The position numbers and the translations under genes were made by a program. The notes beneath the pieces were generated by a model. That model was given only the letters and a program-made list of their open reading frames with translations. It ran no database searches and was not told where the DNA came from. DNA of 64,000 nt from Thiodiazotropha sp040506975 (lineage in GTDB: Bacteria; Pseudomonadota; Gammaproteobacteria; Chromatiales; Chromatiaceae), in NCBI GenBank assembly GCA_965211775.1, contig OZ242974.1:2914001-2978000 (forward strand), read 5' to 3'. How positions within the stretch are numbered: the stretch's first letter is position 1; every line of letters begins with the position of its first letter. Shown here one piece after another: positions 54,544 through 63,198 of the stretch.

Positions 54544-55167
54544 ATGGCCCTGTTCCTCCAGATACATCCGGACAATCCTCAGCCACGGCTGATCACACAG
54601 GCGGTCGAGATCATTCGCGAGGGTGGCCTGGTGATCTACCCCACCGATTCCAGCTATGCCTTGGGATGCCATATCGGCGACAAGGGGGCGATGGAGCGTA
54701 TTCGGCGCATCCGCAAGGTGGAGCCGTCCCACAACTTCACCCTGGTATGCCGGGATCTGACAGAGATATCCAACTACGCCAAGATCGACAACCGCGATTA
54801 CCGCCTGTTGAAGGCGTTGACCCCCGGCCCCTATACCTTCATCCATAAGGCCACCAAGCAGGTTCCCAGGCGGCTGATGCATCCCCGGCGAAAGACCATC
54901 GGTATCCGCGTGCCCGACAACGCCATCGTCAGCGCCCTGCTGGAGGAGCTGGCAGAACCGATCATGAGCACCACCCTGATCATGCCGGGGGAGGAGATGC
55001 CCCTGACCGATCCCTACGAGATACGGGATCTATTGGATCATCAAGTGGACCTAATCATCGATGGCGGCTATTGCGGTTTCGAACCCACAACCGTGGTGGT
55101 GATGACCGAGGAGTTGCCTGAGGTGGTGCGGGCAGGGAAGGGCGATACATCCATGTTCGATGTATAA
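54544..55167 (+). CDS. yciO: YciO family (Sua5/YrdC fold) protein
   Basis: 207 residues from ATG 54544 (longer frames overlap rnm). YrdC fold with IYPTDSSYALGCHI, KVEPSHNFTLVCRDL, PGPYTFI and TIGIRVPDN. Relative of TsaC, which makes threonylcarbamoyl-AMP for tRNA t6A; YciO proteins have weak or different activity. Confidence 0.9.
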   Translation: MALFLQIHPDNPQPRLITQAVEIIREGGLVIYPTDSSYALGCHIGDKGAMERIRRIRKVEPSHNFTLVCRDLTEISNYAKIDNRDYRLLKALTPGPYTFIHKATKQVPRRLMHPRRKTIGIRVPDNAIVSALLEELAEPIMSTTLIMPGEEMPLTDPYEIRDLLDHQVDLIIDGGYCGFEPTTVVVMTEELPEVVRAGKGDTSMFDV

Positions 55168-55253
55168 TCGATCGTTTATCTCGTGCCTTTCGCCAAATGC
55201 TGTCTCAACTTATTGAAAAACAGTGAAATCCATACATTCAGGACTTACATAAT

Positions 55254-55946
55254 ATGCAAGGGCTTAGTCTGATTCAAAAGCTGGCGATCTTCGTCCTGCC
55301 CTTGATCTTCGCCATTACCGTGCATGAGGCGGCCCATGGCTGGATGGCCAAGCGCCTGGGGGACAAGACCGCGCAGATGCTGGGGCGGGTTACCCTGAAC
55401 CCCTTAAAGCATATCGATCCGGTGGGTACCATCCTGGTGCCATTGGGTCTCTATCTACTGACCGGATTCATGTTCGGCTGGGCCAAACCGGTGCCGGTTA
55501 ACTGGAATAATCTGCATAAGCCTAAAAGGGATATGGGCCTGGTCGCTCTGGCCGGCCCAGGTGCCAATCTCATCATGGCGCTGATCTGGTCGATCCTGGT
55601 ATACGGCGGTGCGTTGATGCTGGAAAGCTTCGCCTGGCTGGGGGTGCCCCTGGTGTTGATGGGGGTTACAGGTGTGCTGATCAATACTATTTTGATGGCG
55701 CTCAACATGCTGCCGGTTCCGCCGCTGGATGGCGGCAGGGTGGTCTATTCCCTGTTACCGCCAAAACAGGCGCACGCCTATTCCAAGCTAGAAACCTACG
55801 GCCTCATTATCGTGCTTGCATTACTCATGACAGGACGCTTGGGTTTCATCCTCGAGCCTGTCGTTGCAGTTACCATCATGATCCTGCCGGCCAGTGATAT
55901 AGTTGCCAATCTTATTCCAGTGATTCTCAGTCCAGCGAGGAGTTAG
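55254..55946 (+). CDS. Site-2-protease-like M50 metalloprotease
   Basis: 230 residues, several membrane spans. Zinc ligands HEAAH at 24-28 and NMLPVPPLDGG (Asp159). Short form of the M50 family without a PDZ domain. Intramembrane protease with unknown substrate. Two bases before trpS. Confidence 0.9.
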   Translation: MQGLSLIQKLAIFVLPLIFAITVHEAAHGWMAKRLGDKTAQMLGRVTLNPLKHIDPVGTILVPLGLYLLTGFMFGWAKPVPVNWNNLHKPKRDMGLVALAGPGANLIMALIWSILVYGGALMLESFAWLGVPLVLMGVTGVLINTILMALNMLPVPPLDGGRVVYSLLPPKQAHAYSKLETYGLIIVLALLMTGRLGFILEPVVAVTIMILPASDIVANLIPVILSPARS

Positions 55947-55948
55947 TT

Positions 55949-57169
55949 TTGAACCAGTCGCCAAGCTCATCCCGCGTGCTCTCGGGCATGCGTCCCACCG
56001 GCCGTCTGCATCTTGGACACTACCACGGTGTGCTGAAAAACTGGGTGGAGCTGCAGCACCAGCATGCGTGTTTCTTCTTTATCGCGGATTGGCATGCCCT
56101 GACCACCCATTATGATGATCCCAGTGTCATTCCGGAGAGTATCTGGGATATGGTCATCGACTGGCTGGCGGCCGGTGTCGACAGCGAGGCGGCGACCCTG
56201 TTCGTGCAGTCCCTGGTGCCTGAACATGCCGAACTGCATCTGCTGCTGTCGATGATCACCCCGCTGGGCTGGCTGGAACGGGTGCCCAGCTACAAGGACC
56301 AACAGGAGAAACTGAAGGAGAAGGATCTTGCCACCTACGGCTTCCTGGGCTATCCGCTGCTGCAGTCGGCGGACATCCTGATCTACCGTGCCTCCCAGGT
56401 GCCGGTGGGCGAGGATCAGGTGGCCCATGTGGAGCTGACCCGGGAAGTGGCCCGTCGCTTCAACCATATCTACGGACGCGAGCCCGATTTCGAGGAGAAG
56501 GCGGAACAGGCGCGCAAGAAAATGGGTAAAAGGGCGGCCAAGCAGTTCACTCAACTGCAAAGGGCCTATCAGGAGCAGGGCGATCCGCAGGCCCTCGAGG
56601 ATGGTCGGGCACTGCTGCAGGCACAACAGAACATCAACACCGAAGAACGTGAACGCCTGCTCGGATATCTGGAGGGGAGCGGGCGTTTGATCCTGGTCGA
56701 GCCGCAGCCGTTGTTGACCAAGGCCTCGAAGATGCCGGGACTGGACGGACAGAAGATGTCCAAGTCCTATGAGAACACCATCTCCCTGCGGGAAAAACCG
56801 GAACATGTCGAACAGATGCTCAAACGCATGCCGACCGATACCAACCGGGTTCGGCGCACCGATCCGGGGGATCCGCAGAAGTGCCCGGTCTGGCAGTTCC
56901 ACCTGGTCTACTCCGACGACGGCACCAAACAGTGGGTCGAGGAGGGGTGCCGTTCCGCCGCGATCGGTTGTCTCGACTGCAAGGGCCCGGTGATCGAGTC
57001 GGTGCTGAACGAACTGCAGCCGATGCAGCAGCGGGCCGCCGAGTTCGAGGCCCAGCCCGATCTGGTGCGACGCATTATCACGGAGGGTTCCGAAAGAGCC
57101 CGCGTGGTGGCCCAGGAGACCATGCGGGAAGTGCGTGAAGCGATGTCTTTGAGGGGTTTCGAATCATGA
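55949..57169 (+). CDS. trpS: Tryptophanyl-tRNA synthetase
   Basis: 406 residues from TTG 55949, which has gaggag just upstream. HIGH motif as HLGH (21-24) and KMSKS at 269-273. Longer than the E. coli enzyme (334) owing to an insert at about 185-235 (EKAEQARKKMGKR ... ALLQAQQNINTEER); this longer type occurs widely. Confidence 0.95.
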   Translation: MNQSPSSSRVLSGMRPTGRLHLGHYHGVLKNWVELQHQHACFFFIADWHALTTHYDDPSVIPESIWDMVIDWLAAGVDSEAATLFVQSLVPEHAELHLLLSMITPLGWLERVPSYKDQQEKLKEKDLATYGFLGYPLLQSADILIYRASQVPVGEDQVAHVELTREVARRFNHIYGREPDFEEKAEQARKKMGKRAAKQFTQLQRAYQEQGDPQALEDGRALLQAQQNINTEERERLLGYLEGSGRLILVEPQPLLTKASKMPGLDGQKMSKSYENTISLREKPEHVEQMLKRMPTDTNRVRRTDPGDPQKCPVWQFHLVYSDDGTKQWVEEGCRSAAIGCLDCKGPVIESVLNELQPMQQRAAEFEAQPDLVRRIITEGSERARVVAQETMREVREAMSLRGFES

Positions 57170-57243
57170 CCGACGCGATTTTAGTATGATGTTGCGACAC
57201 GGTCGTTGCGTCTATCTTGTATCCACCCGCCTTAGGGACTGAC

Positions 57244-58062
57244 ATGGAAGAAGCTGAACACCATCCGCACTACCATCCCGAGCAGGAGGAGATGCCTTTC
57301 GCCATGGTCATGGGGGAGCCGTTGGCGACGCCCCCCACCGATCTCTATATCCCCCCCGATGCGCTCGAGGTCTTTCTCGATGCCTTTGAGGGTCCGTTGG
57401 ATCTGTTGCTCTATCTCATCAGGCGTCAGAATCTCGATATCCTCGATATCCCCATCTCGGATATCACCGACCAGTATGTGCAGTATATCGAGATGATGAA
57501 GGACCTGCGGCTCGAGTTGGCGGCGGAGTATCTGGTGATGGCGGCGATGTTGGCGGAGATCAAGTCCCGCATGCTGCTGCCCAGGCCGACGAGCGAGGTA
57601 GAGGAGGGGGAAGACCCCCGGGCGGAGCTGATCAGGCGATTGCAGGAATACGAACGCTATAAGCAGGCCGCGGAAGACCTGGATGGTCTGGAACACATGA
57701 CCCGGGACACCTTTCAGGGGCATGCGGAGCTGGTGCAACGGCATGTGGAGAAGCGAGAGCCCGATGTCGACCTGCGGGAGATCCTGCTGGCTTTACAGGA
57801 TGTGATGACCCGTGCGGATATGTTCAGCAGCCATCGTGTGGAGAAGGAGCCGCTCTCGGTCAGGGAACGGATGTCCCATGTGTTGCAGGTGGTGAACGGC
57901 AAGGATTTTCTGCCGTTTACAGAACTGTTCGATATCACCGAGGGCCGCCTTGGCGTGGTGGTGACCTTTCTTGCGATCCTGGAACTGATGAAGGCCTCGT
58001 TGCTCGAGCTGGTTCAGACAGATGACTTTGCCCCCATTCACGTGAAAGCGAAGACAGCCTGA
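57244..58062 (+). CDS. scpA: Segregation and condensation protein ScpA
   Basis: 272 residues from ATG 57244. The kleisin part starts at FEGPLDLLLYLIRRQNLDI (about 51 on) and ends with the winged helix (FLAILELMKASLLELVQ). The first 45 residues are His- and Glu-rich and less conserved. Bridges the SMC heads. Confidence 0.95.
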   Translation: MEEAEHHPHYHPEQEEMPFAMVMGEPLATPPTDLYIPPDALEVFLDAFEGPLDLLLYLIRRQNLDILDIPISDITDQYVQYIEMMKDLRLELAAEYLVMAAMLAEIKSRMLLPRPTSEVEEGEDPRAELIRRLQEYERYKQAAEDLDGLEHMTRDTFQGHAELVQRHVEKREPDVDLREILLALQDVMTRADMFSSHRVEKEPLSVRERMSHVLQVVNGKDFLPFTELFDITEGRLGVVVTFLAILELMKASLLELVQTDDFAPIHVKAKTA

Positions 58063-58063
58063 T

Positions 58064-58801
58064 ATGACAGATGAAGAGAGATTAAAACAGATCGTTGAGG
58101 CCGCCCTGTTGGCTGCGGGACGTCCGCTCAACCTGGATCAGCTGCAGTCACTGTTTCCCGAGCAGGAGGCGCCCGACAAGAAACGGCTGCGGGAGGTATT
58201 GGCGCGGCTGAGCGATGATTATCAGGGCAGGGGCATTGAGATCACCGAGGTCGGTAGCGGCTTTCGCATCCAGGTGCGGGCTGAGTTCTCCCCCTGGGTA
58301 TCGAAACTGTGGGCGGAAAGGCCGCCCAAATACTCCCGGGCGCTGTTGGAGACACTGGCCCTGATCGCCTATCGGCAACCGATAACCCGTGGCGAGATCG
58401 AGGATGTCCGTGGCGTCTCGGTCAGCACCAATATCATCAAGACACTCACCGAGCGGGAGTGGGTCAGAGTCGTCGGCCATCGGGATGTCCCCGGTAAACC
58501 GGCCCTGTACGCCACCACCAGGGAGTTTCTCGACTACTTCAATCTAAAGAGCCTGAACGAGCTGCCGACCCTGGCTGAGATTCGCGATCTCGATTCCATC
58601 AATCGGGAACTTGAACTGGTCGATCCCGGAAAGCAGCAACAGCAGGGGGAGATCCGGACAGATCAGGAGGCGGATGAGTCGATCCCGCTTGACCCGGATC
58701 AACAACCCGAGGCGATGGAATCCCATGAAGGTGAAGGTACCGTTCCCATCATGGATGAGGATGAGCACTTATCCAAACTCGACACCCATGAATCAGAATA
58801 G
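58064..58801 (+). CDS. scpB: Segregation and condensation protein ScpB
   Basis: 245 residues, two tandem winged helices (about 5-170: EAALLAAGRPL ... LIAYRQPITRGEIEDVRGV) and an acidic tail. One base after scpA; works with ScpA and SMC. Confidence 0.95.
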   Translation: MTDEERLKQIVEAALLAAGRPLNLDQLQSLFPEQEAPDKKRLREVLARLSDDYQGRGIEITEVGSGFRIQVRAEFSPWVSKLWAERPPKYSRALLETLALIAYRQPITRGEIEDVRGVSVSTNIIKTLTEREWVRVVGHRDVPGKPALYATTREFLDYFNLKSLNELPTLAEIRDLDSINRELELVDPGKQQQQGEIRTDQEADESIPLDPDQQPEAMESHEGEGTVPIMDEDEHLSKLDTHESE

Positions 58802-59747
58802 AGACAGGGCCGGCGAACGCCTGCAAAAGGTCCTTGCCAATGCAGGTATGGGATCGCGCCGTCAGATCGAGGGGTGGATCGTCGAAGGACGGGTCGAGGT
58901 CAATGGCGTGGCTGCCGAGTTGGGGCAGCGGGTCAATCCGAGCGATGTCATCTACGTGGATGGAAAGCGGATTGCAAAGCGGCTGCTCGAAGCACCGGTA
59001 AGGGAGGTCATTGCCTACAACAAGCCGGAGGGCGAGTTGGTGACACGCAGGGATCCCGAGGGCCGTCACACCGTCTTTGAGCGGATGCCGAAGCTCAAGC
59101 ATGGGCGCTGGATTCCCGTGGGACGGCTGGATATCAACTCCTCCGGCCTGCTGCTGTTGACGACAGACGGGGAACTGGCCAATCAACTGATGCACCCGAG
59201 CCGGCAGGTCGAGCGGGAGTACGCGGTCAGGGTGATGGGCGAGGTCACCGAAGAACAGTTGAAGGCCCTCACTCACGGGGTCGAGCTGGAGGGTGGGCCG
59301 GCCCGCTTCGAGGAGATCGTCGAATCGGGCGGCGAAGGCATCAATCGCTGGTTTCACGTCGTCATCATGGAGGGTCGCCAACGGGAGGTCAGGCGGATGT
59401 GGGAAGCGGTAGGCGCCCGGGTCAGCCGACTCAAGCGCGTGCGCTACGGCAGCGTGATTCTGGAGAGTGCGCTGAAGGTGGGACGCTGGCGCTATCTCAG
59501 TGAGCAAGAGGTCAATGATCTGCTCACCACCATGGGACATAGTGTCGCCAAGCAGAGAAAATCCCATCAAGCCAGATCCCCTCGGGGCGATCAAAAGAGC
59601 CGTAAAAGCGCCAAGTCGTCGAAACCGCATCAGGCGAGGGGTCAGAAAAAAACGGGAACCGGACGCAACAAAGAGACTCGCAAGCCATCACGCGGCAAGA
59701 CTGACACGATATGGAAAGGCAAACAGGGCGGCAGACGATCGCGGTAA
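58788..59747 (+). CDS. rluB: 23S rRNA pseudouridine(2605) synthase RluB
   Basis: 319 residues from ATG 58788, overlapping scpB by 14 bases. S4 domain at about 10-65 and the catalytic domain with GRLDINSSGLLLL (Asp115). A long basic tail (from about 245, Lys/Arg/Ser) is common in this protein. Confidence 0.94.
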   Translation: MNQNRDRAGERLQKVLANAGMGSRRQIEGWIVEGRVEVNGVAAELGQRVNPSDVIYVDGKRIAKRLLEAPVREVIAYNKPEGELVTRRDPEGRHTVFERMPKLKHGRWIPVGRLDINSSGLLLLTTDGELANQLMHPSRQVEREYAVRVMGEVTEEQLKALTHGVELEGGPARFEEIVESGGEGINRWFHVVIMEGRQREVRRMWEAVGARVSRLKRVRYGSVILESALKVGRWRYLSEQEVNDLLTTMGHSVAKQRKSHQARSPRGDQKSRKSAKSSKPHQARGQKKTGTGRNKETRKPSRGKTDTIWKGKQGGRRSR

Positions 59748-60418
59748 AGTTCTCGACGGCCGATCTGATGACGATCTATCGGCAGCTGCTGGATCGTTAC
59801 GAAGCGCAGCACTGGTGGCCGGGTGAAACCCCTTTCGAAGTGATGGTGGGGGCGGTTCTGACCCAAAATACCGCCTGGTCGAATGTTGAAAAGGCGATCG
59901 ATAATCTCAAAGGATTGGATGCACTCAACCTTGAATCCTTACTCGCCATGCCGCCGGATAGTTTGGCAGCCCGGATTCGCCCAGCCGGTTACTTCAATGT
60001 CAAGACCAAACGGTTACTGAACCTATGCCGCTTTCTGCAGCAGAATCCCGGCCTGGAAGTGTTGGATACCGATGAGTTACGAGCAAGATTGTTGTCGATT
60101 CACGGCATCGGGCCGGAGACGGCGGATGACATTCTGCTCTACGCCTTTGATCGGCCGGTATTCGTGATCGATGCCTATACCCGGCGTCTATTCGGTCGCT
60201 TGGGATTGACAGCGCATGATTGTGGCTACGAGTCTTTGCGGGCGGCTTTCGAAGCGGCTTTGCGGAGCGATTCATCGCTCTTCAATGAATACCATGCATT
60301 GATCGTTGTTCACGCGAAGGCGCACTGCAGAACAAAACCCGTGTGTGTCAGCTGCCCTTTGTCTGAGCTGTGTCGCTACAGGGTGGATCAACTGGCCAAC
60401 GGCATCTCTGCCGTATAG
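59711..60418 (+). CDS. Endonuclease III-like DNA glycosylase
   Basis: 235 residues; start uncertain (ATG 59711 overlaps rluB by 37 bases; ATG 59768 matches the usual family start). HhH motif IHGIGPETADD (130-140), Asp154 in VIDAYTRR, and an iron-sulfur cluster set C-x5-C-x2-C-x5-C at the end. The position that holds the catalytic Lys in Nth is Glu here (GIGPETA), so it is likely a monofunctional glycosylase of the type seen next to rluB in some lineages. Ends inside the opposing GGDEF gene by 31 bases. Confidence 0.85.
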   Translation: MERQTGRQTIAVKFSTADLMTIYRQLLDRYEAQHWWPGETPFEVMVGAVLTQNTAWSNVEKAIDNLKGLDALNLESLLAMPPDSLAARIRPAGYFNVKTKRLLNLCRFLQQNPGLEVLDTDELRARLLSIHGIGPETADDILLYAFDRPVFVIDAYTRRLFGRLGLTAHDCGYESLRAAFEAALRSDSSLFNEYHALIVVHAKAHCRTKPVCVSCPLSELCRYRVDQLANGISAV

Positions 60419-61311
60419 ACCTGATTGCGTCCGTTCTGCTTGGCCTGGTAGAGCGCGCCGTCGGCCCGTTCAAAAAGGCTCTCCGGGGTATCCTGTTCAA
60501 CCATGGCGCTGACGCCCACACTGAGGGTGATGCGGACATCTTTCAAAGATTTGATGCGCAGGTTTTCCACGTTGCGGCGGATGCGCTTTGCCAATAGCTG
60601 GGCGCCCGCAATGTTTGTACCGTTCAACACCACGACGAACTCCTCACCGCCGTAGCGGTAGAGGGCATCACTACTGCGAATGGTACACTCCACTGTAGTG
60701 GCGATCTCCTTCAATACCATATCGCCCACGGCGTGACCGTAGTGGTCATTTATCTTTTTGAAAAAGTCGATATCCAGTACCAGCAGTGAAAGATCGCTCA
60801 GTTTGCGGCGATTGAATTCGATGTCGCGACTGAAATTTTCATCGAAGGCGCTGCGGTTTTTCACCCCGGTCAGGGAGTCGAGAAAGGCGCTCTGAATGGC
60901 TGCTCTATAGAGCAGCGCATTCCGCAACGGGTAGAGCAGGGCGGCAAGCAGATTCTCGATCTGCTGCACCTCGGACTTTTTATATCGTCTGTTTCGACTG
61001 ATGGCGATATGGCCAAGCGCGGAATCCAATACGTTCAGATCATACTCGAGTCTGTTTCTGCCCGCTTTTTCACCTAAAAGAATATCGACATCGCCATCTT
61101 TGCTGCGATAATTGAATGTGTCATATTGAAATTGCGTCTGCAGGGCATTCGCGAACAGCTCGATCACGGCATCCACCTCAAGGGTGGTCTGCAGCTTACC
61201 GCTCAGTTCCAAAACCAAACCGAGGGTATTCTCCCTCACTGTTGATTGCCGAGACATCTGCAAGGGAGTGGGTGCGGATTGTTTCTGAGGTGTGCTGTGG
61301 ATACCGCTCAT
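60388..61311 (-). CDS. Diguanylate cyclase (GGDEF)
   Basis: 307 residues. An N-terminal GAF-like region (about 25-135) and a GGDEF domain with GGEEF at 221-225. An inhibitory I-site RSSD at 212-215 is in the right place, five residues before. Makes cyclic di-GMP. No signal peptide or membrane span. Tail to tail with the glycosylase gene. Confidence 0.94.
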   Translation of the reverse strand: MSGIHSTPQKQSAPTPLQMSRQSTVRENTLGLVLELSGKLQTTLEVDAVIELFANALQTQFQYDTFNYRSKDGDVDILLGEKAGRNRLEYDLNVLDSALGHIAISRNRRYKKSEVQQIENLLAALLYPLRNALLYRAAIQSAFLDSLTGVKNRSAFDENFSRDIEFNRRKLSDLSLLVLDIDFFKKINDHYGHAVGDMVLKEIATTVECTIRSSDALYRYGGEEFVVVLNGTNIAGAQLLAKRIRRNVENLRIKSLKDVRITLSVGVSAMVEQDTPESLFERADGALYQAKQNGRNQVYTAEMPLAS

Positions 61312-61614
61312 GATAAAAGATCACTCAAAGCTAATTCCTGCAAATAGTTACGCTAAAGGCATGCCAATTTTAAAAAACATAATAAAATCAATAATAAATA
61401 GACAATAATTACAAGTGGCGCCAAAAAAACGACACCGAATCAAGGGGTGATGGAACAGGGCTCAGGCTATAATTCGACAATATTTCGTCATCTATCTAAA
61501 GCAGGGAGAGTTATGCCGTAATGTCGATTATCCAGACTGAAATGAGGTGACCGGCACTCTCGGCGCTAAAAAACCTCTATCTCTACATAGCGGGTAAACA
61601 AGAGAGAAAAAGAG
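61312..61614. other. Gap between GGDEF and thioredoxin genes
   Basis: About 300 bp, AT-rich in the first half, must hold the promoters of two divergent genes. No other gene or strong hairpin is seen. Confidence 0.5.
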
Positions 61615-62652
61615 ATGCTGAAACTCACCACACTAACGATTCTGCTGCTGTTTGCCGCACCCCAATTGCAGGCTGCGGGGGGTCAGGAGGGATTGGGTCA
61701 AGGACTGGTGAACCCGGGATTTCATGACAAGCCGGCCTGGTTTAAAAACTCCTTTCTGGATCTTCAGGAGGATCTGCAGGAGGCGGCCGAAGAAAATAAA
61801 AGAGTGATTCTCTATTTTCATCAGGACGGTTGCCCCTATTGCGCCAAGCTGCTGAACGAAAATTTCTCCATCAAGGAGATCGTCGATAAGGCCCAACAGG
61901 CCTTTCAACTGGTTGCGATCAATATCTGGGGTGACAGGGAGGTAACCGGATTGTCGGGCGAGGCTACCACCGAAAAGGCGTTCGCGGCATCGATGAAGGT
62001 GATGTATACACCCACCATGCTGTTTCTGGATGAGCAGGGGAGAAGGGTGTTGCGTATCAATGGCTATTACGCACCTCACCGTTTCATGGCGGCACTGGAC
62101 TATGTCGCCGACAGAGAGGAGCGCAAGCTCTCGTTCAGGGACTATCTGGCCCGCATCCAGCCGGTCGCCTCCACCGGCAAGTTACACAGGGACCCAAGCT
62201 ATCTGCAGCCGCCAATGGATCTGCGTCGCTCCACCGGAGCCGACAGGCCGCTATTGGTATTGATGGAGATGAAACAGTGTCCGCCTTGTGATGAACTGCA
62301 TCAGCAGATCCTGCCACAACCCGCGTTGCGGGAGAGCCTGCAGGGATTCGGTGTGGCGCTGGTGGATATCTGGTCCGCAGAGGAGCTGATCACTCCGGAC
62401 GGCAAGCGGATGAAGGCGACAAAATGGGCTGAGAGCCTGGGGATTCAGTACGCCCCCAGTATGCTGTTCTTCGACGGGTCGGGCAGGGAGATATTTCGCT
62501 CGGAGGCCTATCTGCGCACCTTTCACACCCATGCCGTAATAGACTACGTAGGCTCAGGCAGCTATCGCGATCAGCCCAATTTCCAGCGCTTCGTACAGGC
62601 CAGGGCGGACGAAATGCGCGCCCGCGGCGAAGTGGTCGACCTGATGAAATAG
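61615..62652 (+). CDS. Tandem thioredoxin-fold protein (SoxW-like)
   Basis: 345 residues, exported (signal peptide to about residue 21). Two thioredoxin folds, the first with CPYC (73-76) and the second with CPPC (222-225). Both lie after a beta strand as in thioredoxins, and each is followed by a cis-Pro (TPTMLF, APSMLF). SoxW-like proteins reduce periplasmic disulfides in sulfur-oxidising bacteria, which fits the organism type. No sox genes are in the window. Confidence 0.87.
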   Translation: MLKLTTLTILLLFAAPQLQAAGGQEGLGQGLVNPGFHDKPAWFKNSFLDLQEDLQEAAEENKRVILYFHQDGCPYCAKLLNENFSIKEIVDKAQQAFQLVAINIWGDREVTGLSGEATTEKAFAASMKVMYTPTMLFLDEQGRRVLRINGYYAPHRFMAALDYVADREERKLSFRDYLARIQPVASTGKLHRDPSYLQPPMDLRRSTGADRPLLVLMEMKQCPPCDELHQQILPQPALRESLQGFGVALVDIWSAEELITPDGKRMKATKWAESLGIQYAPSMLFFDGSGREIFRSEAYLRTFHTHAVIDYVGSGSYRDQPNFQRFVQARADEMRARGEVVDLMK

Positions 62653-62738
62653 CCTTTGCAGTTATTGATCCGTAGCAGGGCGTGATTTGGGGTTCACTCG
62701 GGGGGGATTCTAGGGTAGTATTGCGCGTTCCAATTTTC

Positions 62739-62814
62739 GGGTCGTTAGCTCAGTCGGTAGAGCATCTGACTTTTAATCAGGTGGTCATAGGTTCGATTCC
62801 TATACGACCCACCA
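62739..62814 (+). tRNA. tRNA-Lys (anticodon TTT)
   Basis: 76 bases with the acceptor stem GGGTCGT/ACGACCC, encoded CCA (62812-62814), anticodon TTT at 62772-62774 in the loop CTTTTAA, and TTCGATT in the T loop. Confidence 0.97.
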
Positions 62815-62823
62815 TATAAATCA

Positions 62824-62847
62824 AGGGGTTGCGTTCTGTGACCCCTC
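62824..62847 (+). terminator. Hairpin after tRNA-Lys
   Basis: AGGGGT and ACCCCT pair around an 11-12 base loop, ten bases beyond the tRNA. No T run, so termination is only possible. Confidence 0.35.
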
Positions 62848-63198
62848 TGATCTACCCGAAATATGGTCAACAGTGTTGTCAATATTGAGACGAAATCCCA
62901 GGTTTATCTTCTTGATAGTCACTAATTCCTCAGGCTGTATATTGCTTGCGCCTCTCAGTATGGTTATACCGATCTACAATCTTGTTCTGCTAGGTTCAAC
63001 ATAGAAAATAGCTTTCATGTGATACAGGCACGGTTACGATAATGCCACCAGCCAGTACTTTTAATCGTTCAGTCTGGTTGCCCATGTGTGATATTTGATG
63101 CAAGTATGATCTGTATGGTACATCATTAAGATGTTTGATCTGAATCTGTTGTGGCAAATGATACCGTCGCTTGGGTGCTGGCGGAACCGATGCTGAAA
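62848..63198. other. Gap without recognisable gene
   Basis: About 350 bp between the tRNA and the minus-strand receiver gene. No open frame with a motif, no second tRNA and no strong repeat could be found. Confidence 0.5.

Noticed and set aside
55967..56902. A 311-codon minus-strand frame within trpS
   Set aside because: Opposite strand of trpS catalytic domain; no own motif.
58749..59630. A 293-codon minus-strand frame within rluB
   Set aside because: Opposite strand of a clear RluB gene.
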